In this document: positions 8,690 to 18,092 of the stretch, piece after piece
How the letters are laid out: every line of letters starts with the position of its first letter
Numbering within the stretch: the stretch's first letter is position 1
DNA from: Bacteroidota bacterium
GTDB taxonomy: Bacteria > Bacteroidota > Ignavibacteria > Kryptoniales > JAKASW01
Length of the DNA stretch: 42,632 nt
NCBI GenBank assembly: GCA_021794075.1
Contig: JAJYRM010000023.1
Span: 1-42,632 of the forward strand
Direction: 5' to 3'
Notes under the pieces: model-generated
Database searches by the model: none
What the model saw: the letters and a program-made list of their open reading frames with translations, nothing else
What the model was told of the DNA's origin: nothing
Made by a program: the position numbers and the translations under genes

Positions 8690-9274
8690 ATGCCTGGTAA
8701 GTTCAATAGTAAGTCAAATATATGGGAAGTGGTTGCGCTGATTTGCCTATCGGCGATGGGTTTTCTTTCGTTGTCGTGCAATGGACAAGAAGGTCCGGTA
8801 GGCCCTCAAGGATCTCAGGGCCCTCGAGGACCTGTTGGACCGCAGGGACCATCGGGACCTCCGGGTAGTAACGCCACCGGCGATAAACAAGTGCGATTTA
8901 CTTTCAACGTGGCCGAAGGATCATCTGACTCAACCTGGCAGATGTGTCCGCCGTACACCGAAATAACCAGGTTCAACATATCCGATTATGACAGTCTGGA
9001 CTCTGCGGTTTTCGGCGCGTACATGGGGACTACGAGTCCGGGGGCGGAATGTGAAGTTGACTTGTTCGACGTTACTGATTCTACCGAGATTGCAGGAAGT
9101 ACGTTGTTTACGAACGTGTCGGGAACACAATTCACTTGGCCTTGGGTCTACTCGAATAACATCCTCAGTTCCTTCCCCAGTAGGGAGATAACACTTGCTG
9201 TGCGTGTAAGGTCGAATCAACCGGGGACACTCGCACAGGTTGATAACGCCGTATTGCTGCTGTATCGAAGATAG
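8690..9274 (+). CDS. Collagen-like repeat lipoprotein
   Basis: This 194-residue protein has a signal peptide and a lipobox, LSLSC, with Cys30 as the likely lipidated residue. The mature protein begins almost at once with ten uninterrupted Gly-X-Y triplets (about residues 32-61, such as GPQGPSGPPG). A C-terminal domain of about 130 residues follows that I do not recognise. It is rich in beta-prone and Asp/Ser/Thr residues and has a Cys pair that could form a disulfide. Bacterial collagen-like proteins usually form trimeric stalks displaying a terminal domain, so a surface or periplasmic trimer is plausible. Its partner may be the GH18-like protein encoded just upstream. Confidence 0.85.
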   Translation: MPGKFNSKSNIWEVVALICLSAMGFLSLSCNGQEGPVGPQGSQGPRGPVGPQGPSGPPGSNATGDKQVRFTFNVAEGSSDSTWQMCPPYTEITRFNISDYDSLDSAVFGAYMGTTSPGAECEVDLFDVTDSTEIAGSTLFTNVSGTQFTWPWVYSNNILSSFPSREITLAVRVRSNQPGTLAQVDNAVLLLYRR

Positions 9275-9285
9275 AGCGGCAGTAC
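9251..9285 (+). other. Hairpin spanning the stop of the collagen-like gene
   Basis: GTATTGCTGCT (9251-9261) can pair with AGCGGCAGTAC (9275-9285) over 11 positions with two G-U pairs. The 13-base loop holds the stop codon. There is no T-run. Possible 3' end structure. Confidence 0.3.
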
Positions 9286-9608
9286 GAAAGGGCAAGGTCG
9301 CGGAACATAATTCGCGGACACACCGTTCTGGCGCTCTTAGCTTGACGGAAAGGGGGAAAGGGGGCTCGGCAGGAGGTTCCCCGGAAACGGAAGTGAGAAC
9401 GATACGGACGGCCTGAGAGTGAGGTTGTCGCGAGTGATATGGATGGAGATTTCCCCCTAACCTTGATTCTGAGCCCATTCTTGGCTAATTTTTCATCCAA
9501 CCAAGCCTATCACAAATGGGCTTAAATTTATCTAAACATGTGTTCCGGCGGGCGCCGTTTACAAACGACGAATCGCTGGAATGAACCCACCAGAATCCAG
9601 AGGTTGCG
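9275..9608. other. 334-base gene-free spacer with inverted repeats
   Basis: No coding frame here looks real. Two inverted repeats stand out. AGGGGGAAA (9351-9359) is complementary to TTTCCCCCT (9450-9458). AGCCCATT (9472-9479) is complementary to AATGGGCT (9515-9522) and encloses a nested CTTGG (9480-9484) and CCAAG (9501-9505). TAAATTTA at 9523-9530 resembles a -7 box for the dehydrogenase gene, but I see no matching upstream element. The region could be a structured leader of gcdH or a small RNA. Function unknown. Confidence 0.4.
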
Positions 9609-10778
9609 ATGGTACAGTTTGGCGGCGTTGACTATTTCAATATGGAGAGTCTCCTTTCTGCGGAAGAAAGACTTGTCAGGGACACCGTGCGCGACTTCGT
9701 CTCAAAAGAAGTTGTACCGATAATCGAAAAACATTTTCGCGAAGGGACATTCCCGATCCACTTGGCCAGGAAGATGGGCGAGCTTGGATTTCTCGGCCCG
9801 ACGCTTCCGTCTAAGTACGGATGCGCTGAGATGAATAATATCTCTTATGGTTTGATCATGCAGGAACTCGAACGTGGCGACTCGAGCATCAGAAGCTTCG
9901 CGTCAGTACAAAGCGGCCTGGTGATGTACCCAATTTTCACTTTCGGCACCGAAGAGCAGAAGGACCGATGGCTCCCGAAGCTCGCCAGAGGTGAAGCTGT
10001 CGGATGCTTCGGTTTGACAGAGCCTGACTTTGGCTCCAACCCGGGAGGGATGAAGACTCACGCCGAGAAAAGAGGAAAGAAGTTTGTTCTGAACGGCGCC
10101 AAGATGTGGATTACAAACGGCACGATCGCTGACGTGGCTGTCGTTTGGGCAAAACTCGACGGGAAGGTTAGAGGTTTCCTTGTCGAGAAGGGGACAAAAG
10201 GGTTCAGCGCGCCCGAGATGAAGGGGAAGCATTCGCTTCGCGCTTCTGTGACGAGTGAACTGGTATTTCAGGATTGCGAGATCCCGGAAGAGAACATTCT
10301 CCCCGGGGCCACCGGCCTCAGATCGCCTCTCATGTGCCTCGATCAGGCGCGTTACGGCATCGCGTGGGGAGCAATCGGATCGGCAATGGCGTGCTATGAT
10401 ACTGCGCTGAACTACGCGAAATCCAGGATACAATTCGATAAGCCGATCGCGGCTTTCCAAATCACTCAGGAGAAACTTGTCTTCATGCTTACCGAGATTA
10501 CAAAGGGGCAGCTTCTTGTGCTCCAACTCGGCAGGTTGAAAGACCAGGACAAACATAAGCCTGTCCAGGTATCTATGGCGAAACGTAACAATGTCCATTT
10601 TGCTCTTGAGATAGCGAGGCTCGCCAGGACGATCCTTGGCGCAAACGGGATACTTGACGAGTATCCCGTCATGAGGCATATGGCGAATCTTGAGAGCGTG
10701 TATACTTACGAAGGTACTCACGATATTCATACGCTGGTGATCGGAGCGGACATAACCGGAATACAGGCGTTTTCATGA
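9609..10778 (+). CDS. gcdH: Glutaryl-CoA dehydrogenase
   Basis: This 389-residue FAD enzyme oxidises and decarboxylates glutaryl-CoA to crotonyl-CoA in lysine and tryptophan breakdown. The acyl-CoA dehydrogenase fold is clear: CFGLTEPDFGSNPGGM for FAD/substrate binding and the catalytic Glu368 in YTYEGTHDIH. The feature that separates glutaryl-CoA dehydrogenase from other family members is the Arg that grips the glutaryl carboxylate. Arg95 in IRSFASVQSGLVM occupies that place, as in human GCDH (Arg94, Glu370 of the mature enzyme). The length is normal. AGAGG (9599-9603) precedes ATG 9609; ATG 9642 is a less likely alternative. The gene appears to stand alone, so electron-transfer flavoprotein partners must be elsewhere. 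Confidence 0.9.
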   Translation: MVQFGGVDYFNMESLLSAEERLVRDTVRDFVSKEVVPIIEKHFREGTFPIHLARKMGELGFLGPTLPSKYGCAEMNNISYGLIMQELERGDSSIRSFASVQSGLVMYPIFTFGTEEQKDRWLPKLARGEAVGCFGLTEPDFGSNPGGMKTHAEKRGKKFVLNGAKMWITNGTIADVAVVWAKLDGKVRGFLVEKGTKGFSAPEMKGKHSLRASVTSELVFQDCEIPEENILPGATGLRSPLMCLDQARYGIAWGAIGSAMACYDTALNYAKSRIQFDKPIAAFQITQEKLVFMLTEITKGQLLVLQLGRLKDQDKHKPVQVSMAKRNNVHFALEIARLARTILGANGILDEYPVMRHMANLESVYTYEGTHDIHTLVIGADITGIQAFS

Positions 10779-10907
10779 TACGCGAAGTCGAGTCGTGATC
10801 GCTGGAAATTCTGACGGGAATCATGAAGCAGGGTGCAAGACGCATAGAAGTGAGCAGAGAATAAGGTTTAGAGTACATTATTTAGAAAGCAACCGGAGAA
10901 TAGATAA

Positions 10908-12374
10908 ATGAAGATGAATGGTAAGATTACCGGCGAGGCATTGACGTTTGACGATGTGTTGTTGGTTCCAAGTTATTCAGCCGTGTTACCACGGAATACA
11001 GACGTCCGCACAAAGTTTACGCGGAACATAGATCTCAATATTCCTCTCATAAGCGCGGCGATGGACACGGTGACGGAAAGTGAATTAGCTATCGCGCTCG
11101 CGCGTGAGGGAGGGATCGGAATAATTCACAAAAATTTCTCGATCGCTGAGCAGGCGGACCAGGTCGATCACGTCAAGAGATCGGAGAGCGGAATGATCTC
11201 TGATCCGGTTACGCTTGGCCCTGACCATACAGTCCGCGAAGCCGTGGCCTTGATGAACAATTACCACATATCAGGTATTCCTATAGTAGAAGGGGAGCTG
11301 CTCGTCGGCATACTTACGAATAGGGATCTTCGATTCTTCGATGACCATGACCGCAAAGTTTCCGATTTTATGACAACCGAACACCTCGTAACTGCGAAGG
11401 TTGGTACAACGCTCGAAGACGCCGAGAAAATTCTCCAGAAGCACAAAGTTGAGAAGTTGCCGGTTGTCGACGGCACTGGAAAACTACGAGGGCTGATAAC
11501 GTTCAAGGATATTCAGAAGAAGAAACGGCACCCGAACGCTTGCAAAGACGACCGAGGAAGGCTGAGGGTTGGAGCCGCTGTTGGAGTGAAGTCAGAGACG
11601 ATCGAACGAGTCGAAGCGCTAGTCAAGGCCGGGGTGGATGTTGTTATCGTCGATACTGCCCACGGCCACTCTCACGGGGTACTGGAGATGGTGAAGACAG
11701 TCAAGAAAAAATTCCCCGGATTGCAGGTCGTTGCCGGAAATGTCGGGACAAAAGAAGGTACTCTGGCGCTCATAAAGGCCGGCGCAGACGCGGTCAAGGT
11801 TGGCATAGGGCCTGGCAGTATCTGCACGACCAGGATCGTGGCCGGTATTGGTGTTCCACAGATTACTGCCGTCATGGAGTGCTCGGCGGCTGCGGCGAAG
11901 TTTGGAGTGCCGGTCATCGCCGATGGCGGCATCAAGCAGACAGGCGATATAGCTAAAGCCATCGCTGCCGGAGCCGACAGCGTAATGATTGGAAACTTGT
12001 TTGCGGGAGTTGAGGAAAGTCCCGGCGAAAAGGTGCTTTACGAGGGGAGAGCTTACAAAGCTTATCGTGGCATGGGGTCGGTAGAGGCAATGAAGGCAGG
12101 GAGTAGCGACCGCTATTTCCAGGACGTCGAGGATGATATCAAGAAGCTTGTCCCGGAAGGAATCGAGGGACGCGTTCCCTATCGCGGTCCGCTTAGCGAC
12201 ACCGTCTACCAGATGGTTGGTGGATTAAGAGCCGCGATGGGTTATCAAGGATGTAAAACGGTGACGGAATTGAAGAAGAACGGGAAGTTCGTCAAGATAA
12301 CTTCTGCCGGGCTGAACGAAAGCCACCCGCACGATGTCGAGATTGTAAAGGAACCGCCAAATTATCATCTATGA
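10908..12374 (+). CDS. guaB: IMP dehydrogenase
   Basis: This 488-residue enzyme oxidises IMP to XMP with NAD, the committed step to GMP. Two CBS domains (about residues 95-205) are inserted in the TIM barrel. The catalytic loop [15 protein letters not shown] carries nucleophile Cys306. The phosphate-binding ADGGI and the flap region with GMGS are also present. A GGAG lies just upstream of ATG 10908; ATG 10914 is a near alternative. The stop overlaps the next gene by four bases (ATGA), so the peptidase is translationally coupled. Length and motifs are all standard. Confidence 0.97.
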   Translation: MKMNGKITGEALTFDDVLLVPSYSAVLPRNTDVRTKFTRNIDLNIPLISAAMDTVTESELAIALAREGGIGIIHKNFSIAEQADQVDHVKRSESGMISDPVTLGPDHTVREAVALMNNYHISGIPIVEGELLVGILTNRDLRFFDDHDRKVSDFMTTEHLVTAKVGTTLEDAEKILQKHKVEKLPVVDGTGKLRGLITFKDIQKKKRHPNACKDDRGRLRVGAAVGVKSETIERVEALVKAGVDVVIVDTAHGHSHGVLEMVKTVKKKFPGLQVVAGNVGTKEGTLALIKAGADAVKVGIGPGSICTTRIVAGIGVPQITAVMECSAAAAKFGVPVIADGGIKQTGDIAKAIAAGADSVMIGNLFAGVEESPGEKVLYEGRAYKAYRGMGSVEAMKAGSSDRYFQDVEDDIKKLVPEGIEGRVPYRGPLSDTVYQMVGGLRAAMGYQGCKTVTELKKNGKFVKITSAGLNESHPHDVEIVKEPPNYHL

Positions 12375-13489
12375 ATCCGACTGACATGCAGAAAGACTCC
12401 CGGAAATTTGTCGCGAGTCTTCAGACATACATGAGGAAAAATGCGCTCGACGCGTTCTTCGTGGCCGAATTGCCAAATGTCCGCTATTTGACAACTTTCA
12501 CCGGAACTTCAGGCTACTGTCTGGTCTTCCGCGACAGCGCCTACTTTCTAACCGATTTTAGATACAAGACGCAGGCCTCGCGCCAGGTAGCCAGCTGCGA
12601 GACGGTCGTTTATTCAGGCAACCTTTTCGAATTCATTCGGAAGAAATTCTTCAAGGGATCGAAAGAAGCGTCGATCGGCTTTGAAGATACTCTAACCGTT
12701 GGGATGTTTAGCGAAGCGCAGGAGAGAGTCAGCGGCTGCAAATTTGTCAAGACTTCCCAGGTGCTTGAAAAGCTCGCTGCAGTGAAGACGAAAGGTGAAG
12801 TAGAACGGATCCGTCAGGCTTGCGCGATAAGCAGCACGGCGCTCGACGTGCTGGTACAGGAAGAATGGCGAGGCAAGACCGAGTCCGAGCTCGCGGCGAT
12901 GCTGGAGTTCAACCAGAAGATCATCGGAGCGTCGGGAACTTCATTCGAAACGATCGTGGCAAGTGGAGCTCGAGGAGCGATGCCGCACGGCGTTGCTTCC
13001 GGCAAGGAAGTGACACGTAATGAATTTGTCACCATCGACTTCGGTTGCTTCTACGATGGCTACGCTTCCGATATCACGCGGACTTTCCAGACCGGCTCGA
13101 AAGTGAAACCGGAGCTAACGACTATTTACAAAGTGGTCCACGACGCCCAGTTGAAAGCGATCGCGACGGCCCGTGCCGGCGCAAAAGCGAGTAGGGTGGA
13201 CGAGGCCGCGAGGGATCATATTGAAAAGAAGGGATACGGGAAGTTCTTCGGACACGGCACCGGACATGGTGTTGGTTTGAGAATTCATGAGTTGCCGAGA
13301 GTGTCAAGGATTAGCGAGGACGTATTGGAAGAAGGTAATGTGATTACGATAGAACCGGGCATTTATATCCCCCGGCTCGGAGGGGTTAGGATCGAGGACG
13401 ATTTTCTCGTGACGAAGGACGGGGTGGAGCAACTTTCACATTTTTCTAAGGATGCGGAATACTATATTTCAGCCTATGGCAGACATTGA
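12371..13489 (+). CDS. Xaa-Pro aminopeptidase/dipeptidase, family M24B
   Basis: This 372-residue cytosolic metallopeptidase removes the N-terminal residue before proline. A creatinase-like N-terminal domain (about 1-130) precedes the pita-bread catalytic domain. All five metal ligands are visible: Asp223 and Asp234 ([19 protein letters not shown]), His299 (GTGHGVGL), Glu328 (TIEPGIY) and Glu342 (VRIEDDFLV). Whether it prefers dipeptides (PepQ) or longer peptides (PepP) cannot be decided, though the length suits the short Xaa-Pro peptidases of many bacteria. The start overlaps the guaB stop by four bases. Confidence 0.93.
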   Translation: MNPTDMQKDSRKFVASLQTYMRKNALDAFFVAELPNVRYLTTFTGTSGYCLVFRDSAYFLTDFRYKTQASRQVASCETVVYSGNLFEFIRKKFFKGSKEASIGFEDTLTVGMFSEAQERVSGCKFVKTSQVLEKLAAVKTKGEVERIRQACAISSTALDVLVQEEWRGKTESELAAMLEFNQKIIGASGTSFETIVASGARGAMPHGVASGKEVTRNEFVTIDFGCFYDGYASDITRTFQTGSKVKPELTTIYKVVHDAQLKAIATARAGAKASRVDEAARDHIEKKGYGKFFGHGTGHGVGLRIHELPRVSRISEDVLEEGNVITIEPGIYIPRLGGVRIEDDFLVTKDGVEQLSHFSKDAEYYISAYGRH

Positions 13490-13536
13490 CGTTCATACGT
13501 CGATTGCCTGTCGGTTGAACAAAGGAAATCGGGAAA

Positions 13537-14853
13537 ATGGAAAATAAAGTACTTGTCATCGCCTACTATTTCCCTCCGATGGGAATGAGTGGCGTGCAAA
13601 GAACGTTGAAGTTTGTCAAATATCTGCCAAAGTATGACTGGGAGCCGACCGTATTGACTGTTACACCGACCGCTTATTACGCGCTCGACTACGGAATGCT
13701 GAGAGAGATGAACGAGAACAAGATCAGGACGGTTAGGACCAACTCCATAGACCCCACTCGCTTGTTCGAAGCGGGCAAGCCTGTTAAGATGCCTCACGAG
13801 AAACTTCGCAATTTCATGAGCGCAGTAAGTCAAGCGGTTTTCATTCCGGACAACAAGGTTGGCTGGAAACACGAAGCGTTGAAGGCTGGAAGGAAATTGA
13901 TGCGTGAGGAAAAATTTGACGCAATTCTTTCCACCGCGCCACCTTACACCTGCCATCTTATAGGGCTGGCTCTCTCCAGCGAGTTTGAGGTTCCACTAGT
14001 AGTCGATTACCGCGATGCCTGGGTCGATAACCCTTTGCATTTTTATCTGACGCCCTACCATAAGATCCTCCATCAGAAACTGGAAAGGAAAGTCCTTAGA
14101 GCTTCGAACAGGATCATCACGATAAATCGTAGAATCAAGGAGCTCATGATCAGGCGATACAGGTTTCTCGACTACAACGATATCGCCATAATTCCGCAGG
14201 GGTACGATCCCGCCGATTTCCAGGTGGAGGACGCTCTCAAGTTACCTTATTCCGATAGGATGAGGTTTACTTACTCAGGAACGTTTTACAGGAACAGGAC
14301 ACCGAAGTATTTCCTCAAAGCGTTGGCAGAGGTTTTAAAAGAGCATCCCGGGTACAGAAAAAAAATTGAAGCGGTGTTTATCGGGACCTTTAGAAAGGAG
14401 AACCTCGCGCTGATTGAATCGCTCGAGCTGCAGGACGTTGTGAAGGTATTCGGATATCTCGATCACAAGTCCGCGATGAGATACCTCCTTACCAGCGACG
14501 TCCTCTGGATGACAATCGGCAACGGCAAAGGCGAAGATATGATTTCAACCGGGAAGCTCTTCGAATACATCGGAAGCAGGAAGCCGATACTCGGTCTCGT
14601 GCCGAACGGCGTTGCGAGGAGCACCATAACTGAGTCAAAAGCTGGTAGAGTCGTGAACCCGGAGGACATTGCGGGTATAAAGAAGGCGATAGTCGAATAT
14701 TATGCCCTTTGGGAAAAGGGCCAGCTTCCTGAAATCGCCCCTGATTTCGCGCATAATTACGACAGGATTAAACTTGCGGGCGACCTTGCGCGAGAATTGT
14801 CAAGCCAACTCGATTACAGAGGGTCTTACGCTAAGATGGGGGCTGTGCATTGA
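13537..14853 (+). CDS. Glycosyltransferase (GT4-like)
   Basis: This 438-residue protein has the two-Rossmann GT-B layout. The N-terminal domain starts YYFPPMGMSGVQR, the acceptor-side glycine loop of GT4-like enzymes. A linker phrase IIPQGYDPADF precedes the C-terminal nucleotide-sugar domain, which holds FTYSGTFYRNR and GKLFEYIGSRKPIL. The latter contains the Glu of the usual E-x7-E region. It has no signal peptide or clear membrane helix. It probably builds a surface glycan, but donor and acceptor are unknown. AAAGGAAA precedes ATG 13537. Its stop overlaps the purD start as TTGA, opening a run of overlapping genes. Confidence 0.82.
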   Translation: MENKVLVIAYYFPPMGMSGVQRTLKFVKYLPKYDWEPTVLTVTPTAYYALDYGMLREMNENKIRTVRTNSIDPTRLFEAGKPVKMPHEKLRNFMSAVSQAVFIPDNKVGWKHEALKAGRKLMREEKFDAILSTAPPYTCHLIGLALSSEFEVPLVVDYRDAWVDNPLHFYLTPYHKILHQKLERKVLRASNRIITINRRIKELMIRRYRFLDYNDIAIIPQGYDPADFQVEDALKLPYSDRMRFTYSGTFYRNRTPKYFLKALAEVLKEHPGYRKKIEAVFIGTFRKENLALIESLELQDVVKVFGYLDHKSAMRYLLTSDVLWMTIGNGKGEDMISTGKLFEYIGSRKPILGLVPNGVARSTITESKAGRVVNPEDIAGIKKAIVEYYALWEKGQLPEIAPDFAHNYDRIKLAGDLARELSSQLDYRGSYAKMGAVH

Positions 14854-16148
14854 GAGTATTGGTAATTGGAAGCGGCGGCCGCGAGCATGCTATCGTGGAT
14901 GCGGTATCGCGTGAGAATGATGCGCAGATTTATTGCGCCCCCGGGAATGCCGGCATCGCGAACCAGGCCGAGCTCGTCGACATCAAAGCAGATGATGTTT
15001 CGCAGCTGCTTCGATTCGTGGACGACGGCCGGATCGACTTCACCGTAGTCGGCCCAGAAGTACCGCTGGCGGCGGGTATCGTCGATGCTTTCGAGTCGCG
15101 AGGAAAAGCGGTCTTCGGTCCGAAGAAGCTTGCCGCGCGGCTCGAGACGAGCAAGGTGTTCGCGAAAGAGTTCATGAAGCGATGGAAGATCCCGACCGCT
15201 GAGTTTCGGTCCTTCACGATACAGCAGCAAAGTGAACTCATCGACTATCTGAAGCGCTCGTCGTATCCACTGGTGTTGAAGGCGGACGGACTTGCGGCTG
15301 GTAAGGGCGTATCAATCGTTGAATCGGCTAAAGATGCCGAGGGCGAACTCGAGAGACTGTTCGTGAAGAAGGTCTTCGGCGGAGCTGGTGAGAGAGTTGT
15401 CGTCGAGGAGTTTATGACAGGTTTAGAGGCGTCCGTTTTTGCCATCACAGACGGAAAGGATTACGTAGTCCTCCCGCCGGCGCAAGATCACAAACGCGCC
15501 GGTGATAACGACACCGGCAAAAATACCGGTGGCATGGGCGCATTCGCCCCGACACCGTTCGTCGGTGAGCGCGAGATGGCGGCAATAAGATCGGAAGTCA
15601 TCGAGAAAGTAATCCAGGGAACAGCCGCGGAAGGTTACCCATTCAAGGGATGCCTCTACTGTGGAATGATGCTGACTCCGGATGGACCGAAGGTTGTCGA
15701 GTTCAATGTGAGGTTCGGCGATCCGGAAACACAGGCGGTCCTTCAACTTATCGATTCGTCAGTCCTCGGGCTGCTCGAAGCAAGTGCGAACAGATCGATC
15801 GGGTCGTACCGGCTTAACTTGAATGGCGCCGCTTCGGTCTGTGTCATCGCGGCGTCGAAAGGATATCCCGATTACCATGAGAACGGAAAAGAAATTACAG
15901 GTCTGGATGTGAAGCGTCAGAACGTAAAGGTTCTCCACTCAGGGTCGAAGTTGTCCGATGGCAAAGTAGTCACCTCTGGAGGAAGAGTCTTGGGCGTGAC
16001 GGGGATCGACACTGCGGGGAGCGTAACGAAAGCAGCGGAGCTCGCCTACAAGCATCTGAATCATGTTCGCTTCGACGGTATGTTCTACCGCCATGACATT
16101 GGAAGAAGTGCAATAGAAAATGAAGCTAAGAAAGGAAATTCGCATTGA
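14850..16148 (+). CDS. purD: Phosphoribosylamine-glycine ligase
   Basis: This 432-residue ATP-grasp ligase joins glycine to 5-phosphoribosylamine in purine synthesis. It shows GSGGREHA at the N terminus, LKADGLAAGKGV in the ATP-grasp, the PAQDHKR loop and FNVRFGDPETQ near the metal site. The start is TTG 14850, which overlaps the preceding stop by four bases (TTGA); the family's MRVLVIG start supports it. A purine-rich AGATGGGGG precedes it. Lying between two sugar-metabolism genes is not a functional linkage I recognise. Confidence 0.96.
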   Translation: MRVLVIGSGGREHAIVDAVSRENDAQIYCAPGNAGIANQAELVDIKADDVSQLLRFVDDGRIDFTVVGPEVPLAAGIVDAFESRGKAVFGPKKLAARLETSKVFAKEFMKRWKIPTAEFRSFTIQQQSELIDYLKRSSYPLVLKADGLAAGKGVSIVESAKDAEGELERLFVKKVFGGAGERVVVEEFMTGLEASVFAITDGKDYVVLPPAQDHKRAGDNDTGKNTGGMGAFAPTPFVGEREMAAIRSEVIEKVIQGTAAEGYPFKGCLYCGMMLTPDGPKVVEFNVRFGDPETQAVLQLIDSSVLGLLEASANRSIGSYRLNLNGAASVCVIAASKGYPDYHENGKEITGLDVKRQNVKVLHSGSKLSDGKVVTSGGRVLGVTGIDTAGSVTKAAELAYKHLNHVRFDGMFYRHDIGRSAIENEAKKGNSH

Positions 16149-17077
16149 AGATTCTCGTGACCGGCGGAGCCGGATTTATTGGTTCGAATATTGTTGACGC
16201 TTACCTGGCCGCCGGGCATGAAGTGTTCGTCCTGGATGACCTTAGCTCGGGAGTTGTCGAAAACCTCAGCCCCAAGGCGAAGTTTTTTCAGATGGACATA
16301 CGTGATCCAAAAGTTGAAAAGATATTTGAAGAGAATAAATTTGACGTCATGAACCATCTTGCCGCCCAGATGGATGTTAGGAAGTCAGTGGCCGATCCGG
16401 TGTTCGATTCAACTGTAAACGTAACCGGAACGCTTAACCTTCTTGAGAATTGTCACAAACATGGAGTTAAGAAGGTCGTTTTCTCCTCAACAGGAGGGGC
16501 GATTTACGGAGAGCAGGACTATTTCCCGGCAGACGAAAGCCATCCAACCAGGCCTCTTTCCCCGTACGGAATTGCGAAGCTGGCCGTTGAGAAGTATCTC
16601 TTCTTTTATAATGCCGTTCACGGCATGGACTATGTTGTCTTGCGATATGCAAATGTGTATGGCCCGAGACAGAACCCGCATGGGGAGGCGGGAGTGGTGG
16701 CCATATTTTCGAGTAAGCTGCTGAAGGGTGAAGAACCCGTCATAAACGGAGACGGCAAACAGACGCGGGATTACACCTACGTAGGCGATGTCGTCAGAGC
16801 CAATGTCCTCGCGCTCGAATATCGGAAATCTGATATATTCAATATCGGTACGGGGAAGGAAACGGATGTGAACGTGCTATATCGGAAATTGAGAGATGCC
16901 GTCGGGTCTAAGGCGGCCGAGAAGCACGGTCCGGCGAAAGCGGGAGAGCAAATGAGAAGCGTCATTGATCACTCAAAGGCAAAGAACATCCTCGGGTGGG
17001 AGCCCAAGGTTAGTTTAGATGAAGGTATCAAGCTGACAGTGGACTTCTTCAGGCATAAGATAAAAGGCAATGCCTGA
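16145..17077 (+). CDS. NAD-dependent sugar-nucleotide epimerase/dehydratase (GalE-like)
   Basis: This 310-residue extended short-chain dehydrogenase has the NAD loop GGAGFIGSN at the N terminus. The active site has Ser/Thr around 114-116 (FSSTGG) and the Tyr141-x3-Lys145 pair (PYGIAK). Later motifs RYANVYGPRQ and DYTYVGDV match UDP-glucose 4-epimerase-like enzymes. It could be a UDP-glucose or UDP-GlcNAc 4-epimerase; the sequence does not decide. It starts at TTG 16145 inside the purD stop (TTGA), preceded by AAAGGAAA, and overlaps meaB by eight bases. It fits the glycosyltransferase two genes upstream. Confidence 0.9.
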   Translation: MKILVTGGAGFIGSNIVDAYLAAGHEVFVLDDLSSGVVENLSPKAKFFQMDIRDPKVEKIFEENKFDVMNHLAAQMDVRKSVADPVFDSTVNVTGTLNLLENCHKHGVKKVVFSSTGGAIYGEQDYFPADESHPTRPLSPYGIAKLAVEKYLFFYNAVHGMDYVVLRYANVYGPRQNPHGEAGVVAIFSSKLLKGEEPVINGDGKQTRDYTYVGDVVRANVLALEYRKSDIFNIGTGKETDVNVLYRKLRDAVGSKAAEKHGPAKAGEQMRSVIDHSKAKNILGWEPKVSLDEGIKLTVDFFRHKIKGNA

Positions 17078-18026
17078 AACTGAGCTCGTCCGGAGACTTT
17101 TCGCCGCCGACAGGCTTGCGGTCGCGAAAGCTATCTCTTCCGTGGAGAATCAGGACGAGCGCCACCTTGATTTACTAAACTCGATACAGTCGCGCTTGGG
17201 AAACGCGTACCGTGTTGGGATCACTGGACCGCCGGGTGCCGGGAAGAGCACGCTCGTGAGTAAGCTGGCAAAATCTCTGAACGATACCGGGAGCCGTGTA
17301 GGGATTATTGCTGTCGATCCGACTAGCCCGTTTACGGGAGGTGCATTGCTCGGCGATAGAGTCAGGATGATGGAGCTTAGCTCGCGCGCGGGTATTTTCG
17401 TCAGGAGCATGGCCACGAGGGGGAGCCTTGGCGGACTTAGCAAGACCACTCAGCTTGCTGCTGACGTTCTCGACGCGGCAGGCTACGACTTTGTTTTCCT
17501 CGAGACGGTAGGAGTCGGACAGTCGGAGCTAGATATTGTGGAAGCAGCTGATACCACGATAGTAGTTCTCACGCCGGAGTCCGGGGATTCTGTCCAGGCT
17601 ATGAAAGCCGGGCTTATGGAGATTGCGGATCTGTTTGTTCTCAACAAGGCGGACAGACCGGGGGTGGATCAATCTTATAACGCCATTCTCACAATGCTTC
17701 AAATCTCCGGAGGCGAGATTGGCCGACATGCGGATGCGGATTCATGGACGCCATTTGTCGTTAAGACGGTGGCGAGTGAGGGGAGAGGGATCGATGAAGT
17801 CTCTAAGGCGGTGGACAAACACCGCCGCTATCTTACCGACACCCATAAGCTTATTTTGAAACGGAGGGATCGGGCCAGAAGGATTGTCCTTGATATTGTC
17901 GAGGAAAACTTGCAAAAGAAGTTCTGGACGGAGGAGCGTCTGTCGAAACTGGAAGACAGACTGGAGCTTGTACTTACGAACAAGTTGTCTGCGATACAAC
18001 TCGCTGAAGAACTGACCAAAGACTAA
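17070..18026 (+). CDS. meaB: Methylmalonyl-CoA mutase-associated GTPase MeaB
   Basis: This 318-residue P-loop GTPase of the MeaB/ArgK group protects and reactivates B12-dependent acyl-CoA mutases. It has the Walker A segment GPPGAGKS (53-60), DPTSPFTGGALLGDRVRM (the family switch region), ETVGVGQSE and the base-recognition NKAD. The mutase itself is not in this window. Its neighbour is an acyl-CoA dehydrogenase, which fits propionyl/methylmalonyl-CoA or branched-chain acyl-CoA metabolism. ATG 17070 overlaps the epimerase gene by eight bases. Confidence 0.95.
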   Translation: MPETELVRRLFAADRLAVAKAISSVENQDERHLDLLNSIQSRLGNAYRVGITGPPGAGKSTLVSKLAKSLNDTGSRVGIIAVDPTSPFTGGALLGDRVRMMELSSRAGIFVRSMATRGSLGGLSKTTQLAADVLDAAGYDFVFLETVGVGQSELDIVEAADTTIVVLTPESGDSVQAMKAGLMEIADLFVLNKADRPGVDQSYNAILTMLQISGGEIGRHADADSWTPFVVKTVASEGRGIDEVSKAVDKHRRYLTDTHKLILKRRDRARRIVLDIVEENLQKKFWTEERLSKLEDRLELVLTNKLSAIQLAEELTKD

Positions 18027-18092
18027 GAGCTTCTCCCAAAAGGCGAAGCGTGTTCAAGGTACCAGAAGACCTTAAAACAAAAGGATCGGCTG

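Noticed and set aside
8781-8870. Tandem short DNA repeat
   Set aside because: The periodicity is the coding of Gly-X-Y triplets in the collagen-like protein, not a CRISPR or satellite repeat.
9343-9375. G-rich run as a G-quadruplex
   Set aside because: Only two G5 runs are present and later G runs have two bases, so four strong tracts are not available.
9903-10730. 275-codon open frame on the minus strand
   Set aside because: Antisense to glutaryl-CoA dehydrogenase, which has all catalytic residues. Long shadows are common in G+C-balanced genes with this codon use.
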